From Theobroma cacao (taxonomy: Eukaryota > Streptophyta > Magnoliopsida > Malvales > Malvaceae), in assembly GCF_000208745.1 (NCBI RefSeq), contig NC_030851.1, forward strand, positions 33,502,974 to 33,566,973: a stretch of DNA of 64,000 bases, written 5' to 3'. The translations under genes and the position numbers were made by a program. Within the stretch, counting starts at the first letter, position 1, and each line of letters starts with the position of its first letter. Below, in pieces: positions 1-11,790 of this stretch. The notes beneath the pieces are model-generated. The model made no database searches. It was not told where the DNA came from and was given only the letters and a program-made list of their open reading frames with translations.

Positions 1-329
1 GTGAAGATATTTGTCTATGAAGCTACCATTTTTATTTTTGTTTGATTTACTCTTTAAGGCCCAAAAATGAAAAGCTATGTACTCTGTTTAAGATAATTCA
101 TGATAGTGTCCAAGATACTCTTTTGAAGATCAAAGGTTGGTAATTTAATTTGTTTAGCCCTAACTTCTAAGTTTAAACTTTAAATTTGTACCTTGATTAA
201 GTTTAATTTAAGATAACTATGTCTATTTTGTTGATTAAAATTTTTTGATAGGTCTAAAATTTCAGAAAGTTCTGTCTAATTTTTCCTCGGCTATGTAGTA
301 TATTTATATATTTGCTATGTTTTCTTTTT
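1..329. other. Non-coding DNA left of the hAT remnant
   Basis: AT-rich sequence with no credible reading frame or repeat boundary. It probably includes the 5' flank or leader of the hAT remnant that follows. No terminal inverted repeat was found. Confidence 0.4.
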
Positions 330-332
330 TTT

Positions 333-2270
333 TTTTTAACAGATAATGGACACTCCTAGCTCCACACGGTCATCTACTCAAACATTAATCAGAGTCTGCA
401 CGATCTGTTCATACCAAGTCTGATCCAGCCTAGGCTTACATCTTTGAACAAGAGCTAGTGATGGGAAGAAAATGAACATGTATTCTTTTTGTGAGAAAGT
501 TGTGAAAGGTGGAGGTATTAATAGAATGAAAATGCATCTTGCTGGACAAAAGGGTGATGTTTGACCATGTAAAAAAGGCTCCTGGGAATGTCCATTTCAG
601 AATACCAGAAAATTTGAAGGAAATTCAAGATCAGGAAAAGGAGAATGAATTAACTGGAAGCTCTAAATCCCTTTGGGTGTAGTGTGCATGAGTTTGAAGG
701 TGACATTCCCAAGGATCATGGTGATGACTCCACTTCTTCCTCCCAAGCCGGTTGATGTAGTAAAAGTAGTGGTGCGTCAAACAAAAGGCTAAGGGCTGTT
801 TAAGGGGTCGGAGCTTATTATCCTAGTGGCACTAAACAGGGTTCTCAGCCCACTATTAAGGCCAAACTCCAGAGCAAGAAGAAATGGCGTCAAGCAGACT
901 TAGCTGTTGCTCACTTTTTCTATGATGCTTGTATCCCGATGAATGCTGCAAATTCCTCCTACTTTCAGCCAATGATAGATGCTATAGCATCCATGGGTTT
1001 AGGATATGAAAATCCTGGTTATCATGCTTTATGAGTCGACTTACTGGAGGCTGCAAAAAAAGAATTGCAGCTGCTTATTAACTCCTACAGAACCACTTGG
1101 ACACTGACACTAGATGTACTATATGGGAGGTTTGAAGGATATTAGTCAATGATCAATTTGCTTGTCCATTGTCCAAAAGGAATATTTTTAAGGAATCGTT
1201 TAAACTTAAGAAAGAGACTATATGATCCTTATACCAGCATCATAAAGGAGAGATAGGATCGGCAGCTTCTCTATGATCTCCATGGTGCTGCATATTGAGT
1301 GAATCTGGCTTTTCTGTATGATCAAAAAAAGTTGTCAGAAGCCAAGGTTATGGAAGGGCTTGTAAATGTTGTTAGCAACGAAGTTATTGGGGTTAGCAAA
1401 ACCAAGTTGTTGGATGAGACAACTCTGTTTTGAGAGCTTATGCATGATTTTGGACTAGAGGTAGCCTATGCTTCTGCAAAATTTCAAGACTGGGTAACAA
1501 TGGTCAAAAGAAATTATTTTAATTACGTAATGTGAATTTCTGTTATTATGTTTTTTTAGTTTTGGATGCTTACATATTAAATGTCACTTTTTATCTTCTA
1601 GATGAATGGCGGAGGTTGTTTGGGCACGACACTCCAAATTTGCACAATTCAGGTATACGACTTCTTGTCAAACTGTTTCTTCCTCTGGTTGTGAAAAAAA
1701 TAGGAGCGTGTTGGAAAGGGTCCATTCAAAGAGGAGGAATAGGTAATGATGTTGTTTATGTACTTCTCAATATCCGTTTGAAAAATGGGTATGTAGCTTT
1801 TATCTTGTTAATTTGTTATGTCACTCTGTTTACTTAGTTCATTATGGAGACGACTCTGGAATATGATAGTCAAATTCATTTATTTTGTTTAAGTTTGTAG
1901 GGTTTACAGCAAGAAGACAACATTCGATCCTATTGAGTGTGAGTGTATTGAGAAGATTGACTATTAGATTATCGAGGAAAATCCTTCATCCCAACTGGGT
2001 GTGTAGAGTTGGACTCACCCTAGAGGAGCAAAATGCTCATACACTTGGAGGTTAGTAAATGAAGATGCAATATTAAACAATCACCTCATTTTTATATGTT
2101 TGATTTTGGGGGATGATGCAAAGATGGAGAGGAGGTTGATGATTTGTTAGAGGTTAAAGAAGGGATGGATCTTTCATCCTTTGATGTTGGACCTAGTGGT
2201 GCAAATGACAATAGTCAAAGATTAAAACATCTGCGTAAGATGTTGAACCAAACCGAACTGATCGATTAAA
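333..2270 (+). pseudogene. Decayed hAT-superfamily transposase (BED finger, DUF659, hAT C-terminal)
   Basis: Translating across frames gives the parts of a plant hAT transposase in the right order. A BED-type finger remnant near 470-570 reads FCEKVVKGGGINRMKMHLAG. A DUF659-like stretch runs from about 840 to 1450 and includes VAHFFYDACIPMNAANSSYF. The hAT dimerisation domain lies near 1600-1790 and reads LFGHDTPNLHNSGIRLL, followed in shifted frames by the usual SSSGCE-type and NDVVYV..NIRLKN blocks. An acidic tail fragment, YSKKTTFDPIECECIEKIDY, sits near 1905-1965. Many stops and frameshifts break it, so no protein is expected. The inverted repeats and 8-bp duplication that would define the element were not found. 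The family call rests on motif order; the exact clade is unknown. Confidence 0.8.
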
Positions 2271-3132
2271 TTGATTCAACTGAAAATTGCCTCCACCAGT
2301 TATCTCTTCAGAAAAATTGAATTTATGGTGTAGTTGCGTCTTGGTCGCCTGTTTTAATTAGACTGCTTGGCTTTATGTTTGAACTTCATCGGCTTAAGTA
2401 AATGCTATAATTGTAAGTATTCTAGGGTCGGATTGAATACGTCCTTATTCAAAGCGTGCAAATTTGACTAGTTTACGTTTATTGGCAATGTATTTCCTCT
2501 TCCCAAGCACTGCTTTTCATACCTTGTCTTGGGAATTTGCTACATTGAACGTCGACTGAAGTTGATAGACACCAATTTGACTTTTCCGATGATTTTCTAG
2601 TGATTCATGGTTTAGCCTGTGTCTGGTCTGGTCTAAATCACACCTCGCTTCATACTTAAACACGTTGAAACCAACCATTTTGTTAGACTCGTGATAACCA
2701 CAGAGAAGATGCACCGGGAAAAGGGGGAAACACTTTAATAATGAAAGTCACTTTGATTCTCTTTTCAAACCCAAAGAGCAACACCTTTCGTTGTTGGATG
2801 TAGCCAGTCGGAAAACTGAAGAACAGGGTGGTGACAAATAAATTTCACAACTGCTTATTTCAACCGAGTATTTACTTGGATTTCCTATTAGTGTGTACAG
2901 CAGGCTTAATTTCTGTACATGGTTAAAACAATACCTCGGATCTGGTCAAATGATACATCTCACAAGCATATAGTTATGACCTGTACTGCTTGGGATGCCC
3001 AACTCCCTTTTTTTCACTAGGCTGCAATTGCTCCATTCTGACATTCGATGAGGGTGCTAAGAAAGATCATTACCAGCCTCTTGAAGAAACCCTACGTCAT
3101 GGTTTAGCCACTCTCAATCATGGCTGCCCTGT
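2271..3132. other. Intergenic DNA downstream of MKP1
   Basis: No supported gene. It lies just past the last MKP1 exon on the minus strand and should hold that gene's 3' UTR, but no convincing polyadenylation signal stands out near the stop. Short open frames here look random. Confidence 0.4.
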
Positions 3133-6100
3133 TCAGCCTTCTGGAACGATAAAACAGTTGAAAAGGTTCAGGAACTGCTCTGGCTCCTTGCCTTCTGTAA
3201 CTATCTACATGTTGCAAATAAATTTTCCACATTAGAGAAATAGCTCATAATATCAAACCAAAACGAAAAACCAGAGGGATAAGAAGAGACCCGTGTCTGT
3301 GTAGTAGTCTGGTTTTCTTCCTACGGTTTCAGCAGTCTAGACTGCTTTAAACTATAACAATAATGCAATAAAACACACAACCTATTGAATAAGTTCAGGT
3401 TTAGGCCAAAAAAAAGGCCCAAGGAGATTGTCAAAAGACACTTGAGACTACCGAAGAGGAAAACAAATTTTGTTCAAAGAAGCCAAATTCTTATGCTAAC
3501 AATATACAAGTTAGCAAGCACAAATGCCTCTACTTTACACCCCTCTTTTTCTGTATCCAACTTCGTTTGAGAGAGTGCCTGTGGGACTTACATGCCTGTC
3601 TAGACTCCGCCTGTCAACTTCTGAGCAGCTATAGTTTAACCACGCCCCTCCCATTTTCCATATCCTTTTTTCTTTTAGCAAAAAATAAAAAAGTTGTAAC
3701 ATATTTGATCAATGACCTATTCAACAATAACTGCAATTATACAGGTTCTCTAACATCAGGAAGCTTGATCAGCTCCTAACCAGACCTAACCAGCACCATT
3801 TTTGGTAATTGACCAAAAATACGCATAGATCTCTTGCTTAACCAGCCTAACCTCTAAAACTTTATCAAATAAACCAACTTCAATTAATGCATCTCACTAC
3901 AAGAAACCCTTTCCTTGTTTCTTCACTCTTCAGTAGTTAACTTCACTAGAAAAGAATCATGTGCCCCTTGATTTCAACACTATCAACTCTAAAGTTTGTA
4001 GCAGTCTGGAATTAGAGCTTGTATGTTTGATGGAGAGGATCAACAACCAAGTTTACACATGTAACCTGATTCCTTTTCAATCCTCCACTACTTTTATAGG
4101 AGTGGGTGGCGATTCTCCCTCTACTGTTCTCCCTTCTTCCAAGCTAAGAGGAAAAAAATGTATATTGAAGTGGAAGTCTCACAACAATACCTCTCTAAGC
4201 TCTAAGCATGGTATTATTCACATCATTTACATGAGGATGTACATCGACAAGAATCCAACAAAAATATATTGTTATACTTAAATCTGGCCTCTTGAACTAG
4301 AAGATATATATATATAGAAATTCACAGAAATTGCAGCTAATGGATTACAGATCACTAATACAACTACCCTCAATGTTATTCTCAATCTTCTTTCTGACCT
4401 AGAGAAAAGTGATTCCACTTAATGGCTCATGCAGAATTCTAAATCACTAATAAGCTATTGAACAGAGACTTAAAAAACCACAAATTTTAAAGGAAAATAA
4501 GATTTCTTATGTAATTTTCAGAATAGAAGTGCGGAGGTTACCTGTATAGAGGCATTTAGGGGCAAATCCATTTTATTAAGAAAGTCACGGCCAACAGATT
4601 CCCAGTGAGGATGGCTATCCTTGTATGTCTCCTCACAGCCTACAAATTGGCTCTGTCCTTTTTCACACACAACTTCACGCCCTAGCCAGACATATAAAAC
4701 ACCAGAATCACTTGTACCCAAGCTTGCATCTGGAGCCAACAACATATATGTTGCTCCAGACTCAAGGATGTGAGATCCATTCATCTCCACTTTATTGAGT
4801 GTAGGCCAATGGTACAGGGCCGAGGTGGTTACTCCTGAACCCTTCTCAAAGATTCCACCGAATTGAGGATGACATTCACCATATTCCCTTTTATCTTCAG
4901 TCCCACTATGTGACTCAAGACTAGCAGCAACAGCTTCAGAATCTAACATTAACTCTTCTCTATTGTTTTCAGGCTCATATTGATTACAATCTAATTGATT
5001 CATTACATCATCATCCAAGTCGGGCAGAGAAAAGGACCAAGACCTTACAAGATTCCTGGGGCCTGCTTCATCAACTGATGGTAGAAGCATACGTGGTGGA
5101 GGATGACTGCCCCTGCGCTCAGCAATTGAGGGAGAAGTACCTTTACAAGGCAAACAAGTATTTGCCGCCCTCGAAGTGAGGTCAGAAGAAAATGTCTGGG
5201 TCGGTGAAGGGAAAGTTTCTTTACATGGCAAACAAGAATTATCTGGCGAGGAAACATTCTTGACTGAAAACAGATCAGTAGCTTCCAGGCCAGAGGGTGA
5301 TGGCTGCCGAGAAGACAAATATGACAAGTCAGACCAATTAGAGGATGAGGGTGAAAACGTAAATGAACTGGCATAGTCAGATGTTGAAGGTGAAAGTGTA
5401 GGAGACTTGGAACTGAATTTTGGGCTGCTAGCCACAAAAGAGGAAAAAGAATTTGGTGAACTGCAATGAGACCTTGGTGGCAATGGAGAATCAAAAAGAG
5501 TAACTGACGGTTCTACTTCCTCACAAGGACCTGGACTCCGAATTGGGCTACTATCTGGGAAACAGTCGAAGGAGTCTGGTGAACCACATGGAAAGATTGA
5601 CGGCGATGATGGTGACGAGAGTGAAACGTTATCTTCTGAATCTCTATGAATGTCAATAACCATGTCAGATCGATCACTGACTGGAGTCAACTTACAACCC
5701 AGTTTGGATGAATTCACAAATTCTTTCATGACGCCATTAGCAAACTTCTGTCTTAGCCTACCCCAACCATTTTCTCTGGAAGGAAGACAAGTTTCTGATT
5801 CAGCGGTTGACACTGAAAAAGGTGGAACAACTCCACCAGCCAGTGCCTTATGGAACAGTTCAAAATCCAAATCATAATCATCTACCTTCCTTTCACCGAC
5901 CCAAATTTTATTTGACGAAGCCATCTTATCGTTATTAGAAGTCAAATTATCTACGTTCCTGACCTCTGCTCTGTCACAACCATCTGCTGAGAGCTGTCCA
6001 GTAGCAAGGGCATCCCAGAATTCCGAAGGCTCTTCCCCTTCTCTAATCGATACAATAGGACCCTGAGCCCTTTCATACCGAACAACCTGATTGGCAGCCA

Positions 6101-7058
6101 ATCCAGCACTACTCGACATTACCTGGTTGCATTTCTTTCCAATCCAAATATATATAGCAGAAGGAACATGCACAATAAACGCCCCACGTGAATCAAGTCC
6201 TTGTTTACCAGGATGATTTAACATTTTTGGTACAAGATGAAGAGGATCATAGGATGAGTGCGGAGCCATTCTATAGACCCTAAGCACAGAATTCGGGCTT
6301 GCGGGCACAGCATGCACCCTCTTTTGGCACTGCAGAAGTTGGAAAGCAAATCCTGTATTCGGATTAGTCACCCCTCGTGCTGCCTTCACATATTGAAACG
6401 CATCCTCAAAGCTCTGGCCTTCCCTCCACATGAGATAGGCAATAACCAAAGAGGTTGATCTTGACACTCCCTGGCAGCAGTGCACCAGAACCCTCCCGCC
6501 TTGTTCTCGAACATCTTCAAAGTAATCAAACACATCATACAGAATACTGGTAATATCCTCAGAAGGGCTATCTTGTAACCAAAGTGTCTTGTAAACAAGA
6601 TCATTCTTGAAATACTCGGGACTAACAAAACCAACACAGTTCAATACATGAGTAATCCCATTTTTTCTCAAAATTTCCCTGTTCTTTGCCACGGCATCAC
6701 TCCCTAAAAAAATATGATCAGCAATCCTGGAACACTCTTTATCATAGAAAGCTAGCTTATCTCTCCTCAACTGAAACTCCATATTGGAACCCGGACTCTC
6801 AGGGGGCTTAACAGAGCCTCTAGGCGTCTGGGGATTAGGCCAAACACCGAGATCATCAGAACCAGCTTTTGGCCACTCTTCCACGGGCCTTCTAGTTATT
6901 GAAAGGGGAGGCAAACAAGACCTCCCCTTCGTGTTCTGTGGCGGTTTCGGATTAGGCTTAGTTGGCGAACGGTCAGTCCAAGAAACTGACCGTAGATATG
7001 GTTTCCGGGCAGTAGCAGCAGCCCCGGCATGCCGGTCTTTTTCTTCTTGGCCTAACAT
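3133..7058 (-). CDS. MKP1: MAP kinase phosphatase 1 (dual-specificity phosphatase with gelsolin-like region), two coding exons
   Basis: MKP1 dephosphorylates the Thr and Tyr of activated stress MAP kinases (MPK3/MPK6 in Arabidopsis). Exon 1 (4542-7058) encodes 839 residues. The conserved N-terminus includes EEWPKAGSDDLGVWP. The dual-specificity phosphatase domain spans about 110-250: probable general acid Asp163 in LQDSPSEDI and the signature HCCQGVSRS with catalytic Cys194 and Arg200. A gelsolin-like segment follows at about 285-390 (AIYIWIGKK), then a Ser/Pro-rich linker and a C-terminal conserved block. The open frame runs on to a stop at 4518, but its last seven residues are unlike the family and lie after a CAG|GTAACC donor. 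A 72-nt second exon (3133-3204), after a TGTAG acceptor and in phase 0, restores a family-like ending (IVTEGKEPEQFLNLF) and a stop, giving 862 residues. The start Met is the first in frame and matches the family N-terminus. The intron is inferred, not confirmed by transcripts. Confidence 0.93.
3205..4541 (-). other. Last intron of MKP1 (inferred)
   Basis: A 1,337-bp AT-rich stretch between the CAG|GTAACC donor at 4541 and the TGTAG acceptor at 3205 on the minus strand. It has no supported gene inside. Short plus-strand frames here are not family-like. Confidence 0.75.
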
Positions 7059-7448
7059 CTCAAATTAAAAAAAAAAAAAAAGAACTCTAACCAAAATTCC
7101 AACAAATTAATTGATACCCATTAAAGGATACTTCCGGGAAAGGCCATTCAAAATGGGAAATTTATGGTCTTTTTGACAATAAAGAGCCCTGTTTTTCTAC
7201 CTAAACCCCTTGACTCTTTCTCTCCCTATCTTTCTTTGTTTATTTTCTGTATGTACAAAGTTTAGACAGAGAAAGAAGAAGAAAATTCATAAACGAATAT
7301 GACCCAGTAAAACTTGTAGCTGGTATGGTTATGGGACCAATAAAAATCCAACTATGATAGACAAAAGAGGAAGAAGAAAACAATAAACTTTGTTTATTTA
7401 TTTTAATAAAGCTGAGATTTTTGAAGAGAGACTTACTTGGAGTCTACC
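7059..7448 (-). other. Possible 5' UTR intron of MKP1
   Basis: On the minus strand the ATG is immediately preceded by a long pyrimidine run and TTTGAG, which looks like a 3' splice site abutting the start codon. A fair donor, TTTGAAG|GTAGAC, lies at about 7447. This suggests a leader intron of about 390 bp, but it could simply be pyrimidine-rich leader. Confidence 0.35.
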
Positions 7449-7586
7449 TTCAAATGGACAAACAAAACCAAGAGAAAAAAAGAAAGAAAAAATTACGAGT
7501 CATTGGAAAACTCAAACTTTTGGCAGCGGAATTTTCTTATGAATTGTCAAGGAGGTTACTGCAAAAAGCAAAAACCATTCAACCAA

Positions 7587-7608
7587 AGAGAGAGAGAGAG
7601 AGAGAGAG
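7587..7608. repeat. GA/CT microsatellite
   Basis: About 11 GA units. On the MKP1 strand this is a CT run in the probable promoter-proximal leader, a common place for CT-rich tracts in plant genes. Confidence 0.9.
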
Positions 7609-7639
7609 GAAGAAAACAGCGACAGAAAGGGGCGAATGA

Positions 7640-10084
7640 GTTGGAGGGAACGAGTTGTGGCGGGCTCAGTTGCAGTAGCCCATGGGAAGGCGTTTGTTGG
7701 ATTTTTGGAAATGAAAGGAAAGGTGAGAATGGGTCAACGTGACATGTCATCATGGTTTGTGGCGTATTAATCATGCATGTCAAGTCTTGTGATGTCATTT
7801 ACACTATTGCTTCGAAGAAAGAATTTTCTTTTTTCTTTTAGTTGCAGAGTGAAGAATGAAAGATAAAAGATAATTTATTTTTAAAATTTTTTTCTTCTTT
7901 ATTTTTTTATAATATAATCGTGGATGATGAACTAAAAACGCACTCTATTAAACTTACTCACTATTTTTCTTTAATAACCGTCACTTATTTTTTTAATTTA
8001 ATTTTTTTAAAATTAAAAAAAAAATTAATTTTATTTTTAAATAAAAAGATCATGCACAAACAACGAACTCAATTCTTGAATGTAATTTAATTTTTAATAT
8101 TTTTTTAATTCATTTATTTCAATTAAAAAAAATTATTATGAAATTTATTACACCGTTTAAATTTAGCTATGTAGGTAAAAGATAATACATATTTTCAGTA
8201 ATGACTTATGTAAACTATTCCTTGTAGTGGAATCTTTTTCCTTTTCTTGTATTTTTTATTTTTATTATTTTTCTCCCTTGCTTTTTTTTTTTCATAAAAA
8301 TATACTAAGCTATTTGAACCGACTAAATGAATAATTAAATTTGATGCGTTTTGTAATATTTAGCTTCGATTAGCTCCCGAATTTTATCAAGTTTTTTGAA
8401 TTTTTTTAATATTATATATAAATAAAATATAATATTTATTTACATATTTTTTTGTTTAAATTTATATTTTGAGTTGAAGCTTGATTTGAGTATCAAACTC
8501 ATTATATAGGTTAATGATAATTAGATCTACTCAATTCGTAAATGGATTGCCTTTTTAGCCAAACTAGAGTACAAAAAATAAAAAGTTGGAGCCATGAGTT
8601 TTTTCAATCGATCCAAGTATTTTATCAACTCGATTACACCCCTTACCAATACGAGCTCATATTTTTTATGATCTAATGTTAATCAGTACTTTTCTAAAAA
8701 AAATACTAATCAGTCCATTTTTGCTCTTTCTTTCTTTTCAAGATTTAGAAAAAAAAAAGTTGAATTCAACTCTTTAAATAAGAAATTTATTCTGCTATTA
8801 TTAAGTTAAAGCCCATCCACTTGGACATTTTGGGGACCTTGCATCCAAACTCAAGTTGGTTGCTTTATTACCAACTTGAGCTTGAGGGAGGAGGTTGACC
8901 ATCCTTGATTTCATCCCGTTAATGGAATTTCGTGACTTAATTTCATGCTTATTTTGTGAATAGCCTAAACCAGGGGTATTATTCAGAGTTCTCTCTCTCT
9001 ATGTATAAATACTCCAAGCTTTGTATAATTCTAGTATCTCAAAAAATACAATATTCTTTAGTATTACAACTCATAAAATTAAATTTATTTTGTACATATA
9101 TATATATATTTTAAAAAAAATTACTTTAAACAAGCTAGTACTAGGTTGCATCCTTTGTTAAATGTTCAACCAAAGTTCATAACTTGATATTCTAATTCCA
9201 GTTTTTTAGCTTTCTTTTTACTATTGACTGATAGCAATATTAAGCTATGGATCTCAACAGTTAAGAAATTTATTAATTGAAGCAACTCCAAATAATTTTT
9301 AAGTAGCACTTCAAAATAAAAAAACCAAGCACAAGTGTTGTTATTTTCCTGTGTCTTGTATTTGCGAAATTTATAAAATAAAAACCATCGCACGTCCATT
9401 GAAGTCAAAACGAAAGGCCCGCCACAGTTCCAAAGCCGGAGCGATGACTTTCCGTGAAGTGCAATGTGAGATGCCAAAAAGGAGTTAGGAAAGCAATCTT
9501 GTCCTAAATTTACGACTAATAAAATGCTAGTACTAATATTATATCTAACCAGAAACAAGCAAGAAAAGGACAAGGCCCCAGTTGGGTGAATGAGACAAAA
9601 CCAGGCTGATAGGCTATTGCTTTGAAACTTCCAACCCAACCTAATTGGGCAGATCGACCGTAGTAGAAATTTGACCCAAAGATGACAAGCTCACTCTCCT
9701 CAACCACGGGCCAATGAAACGAAACTGCAAATCCCTAGAGGACGGACACTTGACCGTCTCCGTTAGAAACCCCCCATTAGGAGTAGAAGTGTAGGACTGC
9801 TGTTTTGTTGTACTAGTTTCAAATTGAAGAGATCACGCCGGAAACTTACCCGAGGGGAGGGGGACAAACGCAAGTGGGTGTTCAACTTTCAACTTTCCTG
9901 TGGATTGAAAGAGATTGTCAGATGTGTGAATGGAAGACTAGTGTTCGACTCCTCCCAACTTGCTCATCATATACAGTAGAGGCCACTCAAGCCATTTACA
10001 GTTTAACATTAATACATGCATGCGGTAACAGTTGCACCTTTCTTTTTGTTTACGAGCACTTAAACAACACACCCCAAATTCCCA
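7640..10084. other. AT-rich intergenic DNA
   Basis: No supported gene. It holds the MKP1 promoter at its left end. Around 8330-8650, AT-rich sequence with motifs such as TCAACTCGATTACACCCC resembles the decayed ends of hAT-like miniature elements and is loosely similar to the repeat at 20601-21299. No boundaries could be fixed. Confidence 0.4.
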
Positions 10085-10380
10085 ATGCTGTTTTTTAAAA
10101 AAAAAAAAAAGAATAGAATTCATTAATGAAAAGAAACAAAGAAGAGCAAGTTAATGTCTTCCTACTCGTAACAGTAAAATCTACAAGAAAGAAAGACTCT
10201 ATATCTCCTATCACAACATGTACATCCCCCAAAACAACCCAGGAGGTTAGCATGATCTCCACAAATCCACTCTAGAGTAGGAAAAAGCGATAAGATCAAA
10301 AAAGTCCCTATACAACTCAAGCCACCAGCAACCAAAAATAAACCAGGCAGCATCACACCCAGATAATCAAAAAACAAGGT
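10085..10380 (-). repeat. Possible LINE 3' tail remnant
   Basis: On the minus strand a G/T-rich stretch leads into CATTAATGAATTCTATTC and a long homopolymer tract. This resembles plant LINE 3' UTRs, including the tail of the LINE at 10985-11790. No coding domain is attached. Weak call based on style of sequence. Confidence 0.3.
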
Positions 10381-10984
10381 AGCAGCAATATATATTAAAC
10401 TTAAACCAACCTAAAAAAAAACCCAACGCTGTTACTTGGATGGTGGATCCACAGGTTGGTGTCTTACATTTGGTTTCGATTCTCTGTTTTTGGCTTTTCA
10501 ATGGTTTGGTTGTGTCAGGTGAATGGTTTGCTTTGAAGTAACAGTGTATCATTTAGATATTAGCTAGTCATTCAAGAAGCAATTATTTTTTTGAGTAATA
10601 TTATTTTCTTCCATTTTTAACTACTTAATCAACTATTCACAAATTATATAAATGTAATGAGAGTCATTCTACTTTGTCATTACTTTTACTCCAAATATTT
10701 GTATTCTTGACTAATAGTTAGCTATTAAATAAATTTAGAGATGGGGTCTATCAATTTATAAGTCAGTCAAATCATGTATCAATGAAATATTATAATCATA
10801 CTAACTAACAGAATATTGTCACATCAAGTAAGATAAAATTTTTGGGCAGATATGAAATGCTAGGACGAATAGTATTTTTCATGCATTAAACAATGTTTAT
10901 GAATATTTATATTATGTTCAACTTTCAAATAGTACTCAACCAATTGGACGCTAACACACAGTAGAGAGGGTTTTTAGCAACTTA
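10381..10984. other. Intergenic DNA
   Basis: AT-rich sequence with no recognised gene, repeat or structure. Confidence 0.5.
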
Positions 10985-11790
10985 AACAATCCAGATTTTT
11001 TGGAGGGATGTTGCGCAATGATAAAGGAAAACCGATGATTCTCTTTGCAAAATCAATTGGCATTGGGGATGCAAACTTGGCAGTGGTTAGAGCAGTGAAG
11101 GAAGCGATGATGATATTCGCGGTTTCAAGGTGGAATGATGGTCACAAACTTGTTATTAAAAGTGATTCGAATAACGTGGTTAAATGGATTCAGTAATCGA
11201 AAGAAGCGCTTTGGAGGATGCGTAAATGGTTGATACAGAGTGAAAGGATGAAAGAGAAGCTAGGAGATTGGGAGATTCATCACATCAAACGTGAGGCAAA
11301 CCAGAGGGTTGACAGTCTTGCAAAAGAGGGAGTTCAACTCTAATCAGACATGCTGCGAGTTTTCAATTAAGTTGTGCTGTTTGATTTCCTTGCTGCGCTT
11401 TGGTCAGAAATGTTTGGATCTTCCTCTGGTTCCTTGTGGAATGTAGGACAATAGGATGCTGTTGGATTTGTTTTGAGGAATTGGATGTTCTGCATAGGGA
11501 GAAATGATTTGTTTTATGGATGTAACGTTTTTCGGTCGGGGTCAGCTTTTGTAAATAGGTAGGAATCACCGTTTCTTTTGGTCTCTCTTTCTTGTATCTG
11601 TTCAGGATGAAATCAGAGGGCGAGATATTGGGAAAGTATACTGATCTGGATGTGAGTATACCAACCAATATTTCGGTGTTACGTAGATAAGGATGACTTT
11701 TGTCTTTGGGTGGAGGGAAAACGTCTTCTTCCCTCCTCGTTTAATGACATTCCTCTATAACTTTAAAAAAAAAAAACAAGTCAGATTTTT
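10985..11790 (+). mobile_element. 5'-truncated LINE with poly(A) tail and target-site duplication
   Basis: The body runs from about 11001 to 11774. It starts in the middle of an RNase H domain, continues through a G/T-rich 3' UTR with TTTAATGACATTCC near the end, and finishes in a poly(A) tract at 11765-11776. Flanking 16-mers AACAATCCAGATTTTT (10985-11000) and AACAAGTCAGATTTTT (11775-11790) agree at 14 of 16 positions and fit a target-site duplication. Truncation at the 5' end, a tail and a duplication of this size are the signature of target-primed reverse transcription. Confidence 0.85.
11008..11343 (+). pseudogene. RNase H-like domain of a plant LINE (RVT_3), with an internal stop
   Basis: This is the C-terminal RNase H domain found after reverse transcriptase in plant L1-type LINEs. 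The frame reads GGMLRNDKGKP, then LAVVRAVKEAMMIF, LVIKSDSNNVVKWIQ and, after one in-frame TAA (11194-11196), KLGDWEIHHIKREANQ and DSLAKEGVQL with a final TAA at 11341. The family active-site pattern is recognisable: acidic residues in the strand and helix blocks and the IKREAN motif. Only the last ~110 residues of ORF2 are here, so the copy cannot transpose itself. Confidence 0.85.

Noticed and set aside
3895..3906. CACTACAAGAAA in the MKP1 intron, identical to a CACTA terminus
   Set aside because: No subterminal repeats, no matching opposite end and no transposase nearby; a 12-base match may be chance.
3961..4281. 106-residue plus-strand frame in the MKP1 intron
   Set aside because: No family resemblance and located within an inferred intron on the other strand.
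5045..5494. 149-residue minus-strand frame within MKP1
   Set aside because: It overlaps the MKP1 coding region in another phase and resembles no family; it is a shadow of the Ser/Pro-rich linker.
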